From positions 1-7,050 of the forward strand of contig CABSDO010000096.1 of assembly GCA_902476475.1 (NCBI GenBank): a DNA stretch of 7,050 nt, in the 5' to 3' direction. The DNA is from an uncultured Collinsella sp. (lineage in GTDB: Bacteria > Actinomycetota > Coriobacteriia > Coriobacteriales > Coriobacteriaceae). Below are positions 6,242 through 7,050 of the stretch, piece by piece (position 1 is the first letter of the stretch; each line of letters begins with the position of its first letter). The position numbers were made by a program, and so were the translations under genes. The notes beneath the pieces were generated by a model, which saw only the letters and a list, made by a program, of their open reading frames with translations, did not search any database and was not told where the DNA came from.

Positions 6242-6739
6242 ATGGCTAAAGATTCCAGCTTCGACGTCGTGTCCGAGGTCAACATGCAAGAGGTCGACAA
6301 CGCCTTCCAGCAGACCACGCGCGAGATTTCCCAGCGCTATGACCTTAAGGATTCCGGCGCCACGATCGAGCTTTCGAAGGGCGACAAGCTCTTTACGATC
6401 AACGCCCCGGCCGACTTTGTCTCCAAGCAGATCATCGACGTCCTGAGCTCCAAGCTCATCAAGCGCGGTATCGATCTTAAGGCCGTGTCCTGGGATGCGC
6501 CTCAGGCTGCATCGGGCGGTACCGTGCGCGTGCTCGGTCACATCGTCGAGGGTATCGACCAGACGACTGCCAAGAAGATTAATAAGGACATCAAGGATCA
6601 GAAGCTCAAGGTCAAGGTGACGATTGAGGCCGACAAACTGCGTGTTTCCTCTGCTTCCAAGGATGCGCTGCAGACCGTGATCCAGTTCCTGCGCGACCAG
6701 GACTACGGTCAGCCGCTGCAGTTCACCAACTACCGCTAA
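6242..6739 (+). CDS. yajQ: YajQ family nucleotide/c-di-GMP-binding protein (UPF0234)
   Basis: This 165-residue small cytoplasmic protein belongs to the YajQ family (163 residues in E. coli). The family signatures are in place: SFDVVSEV at 6-13, the SKLIKRGI stretch at 70-77, the basic KKINKDIKDQKLKVKV segment at 111-126, and the C-terminal GQPLQFTNYR at 156-165. The fold is two small alpha/beta domains resembling RNA-binding folds. Family members bind nucleotides and nucleic acid, and a Xanthomonas member binds cyclic di-GMP and acts with a transcription factor. Which ligand this one uses cannot be read from the sequence. It lies 26 bases after the rodZ-like gene and 26 bases before rimO, each gap holding a GAAAGGA site, so it is probably co-transcribed. 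Length and both ends match the family, so the gene is intact. Family assignment is firm; biological role is open. Confidence 0.95.
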   Translation: MAKDSSFDVVSEVNMQEVDNAFQQTTREISQRYDLKDSGATIELSKGDKLFTINAPADFVSKQIIDVLSSKLIKRGIDLKAVSWDAPQAASGGTVRVLGHIVEGIDQTTAKKINKDIKDQKLKVKVTIEADKLRVSSASKDALQTVIQFLRDQDYGQPLQFTNYR

Positions 6740-6746
6740 TTCATTC

Positions 6747-6753
6747 GAAAGGA
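6747..6753 (+). promoter_or_regulatory. Ribosome binding site of rimO (GAAAGGA)
   Basis: GAAAGGA lies 12 bases before the ATG at 6766. The spacing is long, as for rnj. The only NTG codon between (CTG at 6754) directly abuts the site and is not plausible. Confidence 0.55.
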
Positions 6754-6765
6754 CTGCTCTCCAAC

Positions 6766-7050
6766 ATGGATACTCCGTTGGGCTCCGTACTCTATATCAC
6801 CCTCGGGTGCGCCAAGAACGAGGTCGATACCGACCGTATGCGTTCGCTGCTGACCGCTGCGGGCTACGAGGAGGCATTCGATCCGCAGGATGCCGATATC
6901 GCCATCGTTAATACGTGCTCGTTCCTTGCCTCTGCAACGTCCGAGAGCATCGAGACCACGCTCGAGCTTGCCAACGAGGTGCAGGACGGCGTTCGTTCTT
7001 GCCCGATCGTCATGTGCGGCTGCGTGCCGTCACGCTACGGCGACGACTTG
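6766..7050 (+). CDS. rimO: Ribosomal protein S12 methylthiotransferase RimO, 5' part
   Basis: The first 95 codons are present and the frame runs open off the window end; the full family length is about 430-450 residues. RimO is a radical SAM enzyme that adds a methylthio group to a conserved aspartate of ribosomal protein S12. The N-terminal UPF0004 domain is visible, with its three cluster-binding cysteines: C15 in LGCAKNEVDTDRM, C51 in VNTCSF and C86 in CGCVPSRYG. The KN(E)VD(T)D(R) stretch after the first cysteine fits RimO; MiaB, the tRNA relative, usually has GCQMN at that place. The radical SAM motif and the TRAM domain lie beyond the window, so the RimO/MiaB call rests on the N-terminus and on context: rimO downstream of ftsK and rodZ, often before pgsA and cinA, is a common Gram-positive order. 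Start at ATG 6766, where the family alignment begins. Confidence 0.88.
   Translation, partial: MDTPLGSVLYITLGCAKNEVDTDRMRSLLTAAGYEEAFDPQDADIAIVNTCSFLASATSESIETTLELANEVQDGVRSCPIVMCGCVPSRYGDDL

Overview
The window is a dense, single-strand block of core bacterial genes, all on the + strand: rnj (ribonuclease J) - ftsK (DNA translocase) - a RodZ-like membrane protein - yajQ - rimO (cut by the window end). No mobile element, CRISPR array, tRNA or rRNA was seen. GC-rich third codon positions, RNase J as the encoded RNase, and the order rnj-ftsK-rodZ-rimO point to a high-GC Gram-positive. Within the Actinomycetota a Coriobacteriia genome such as Collinsella fits best. This placement is an inference from gene order and protein character, not from a marker gene.

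Layout. Bases 1-251 hold no gene I can support; the stretch about 91-180 has clearly lower GC than its surroundings and probably carries the promoter of the cluster. rnj (252-1922) is followed after one base by ftsK (1924-4704), which starts at TTG with a strong Shine-Dalgarno (SD) sequence lying inside the last codons of rnj. ftsK and the rodZ-like gene (4704-6215) overlap by one base (TGATG). yajQ (6242-6739) and rimO (6766 to the end) follow after gaps of 26 bases each, with their own GAAAGGA-type ribosome binding sites. No intrinsic terminator was seen between any of the genes, so one operon is likely.

How the genes fit together. FtsK and RodZ act at the membrane in chromosome segregation/division and in cell-shape control. 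RNase J, YajQ and RimO belong to RNA turnover, nucleotide/RNA binding and ribosome modification. The rnj-ftsK and ftsK-rodZ junctions look translationally coupled.

The conserved enzyme domains are ordinary. The unusual material is in the disordered parts. (a) The FtsK linker carries two exact copies of a 12-residue basic motif, 50 residues apart, whose DNA differs at seven positions, all synonymous. (b) The cytoplasmic part of the RodZ-like protein has 40 arginines and no lysine from residue 29 to the membrane, with an RG/Tyr-rich linker like eukaryotic RGG domains, while its outer part is lysine-rich. (c) The FtsK linker is strongly acidic and the neighbouring RodZ linker strongly basic, which suggests a testable charge-based interaction.
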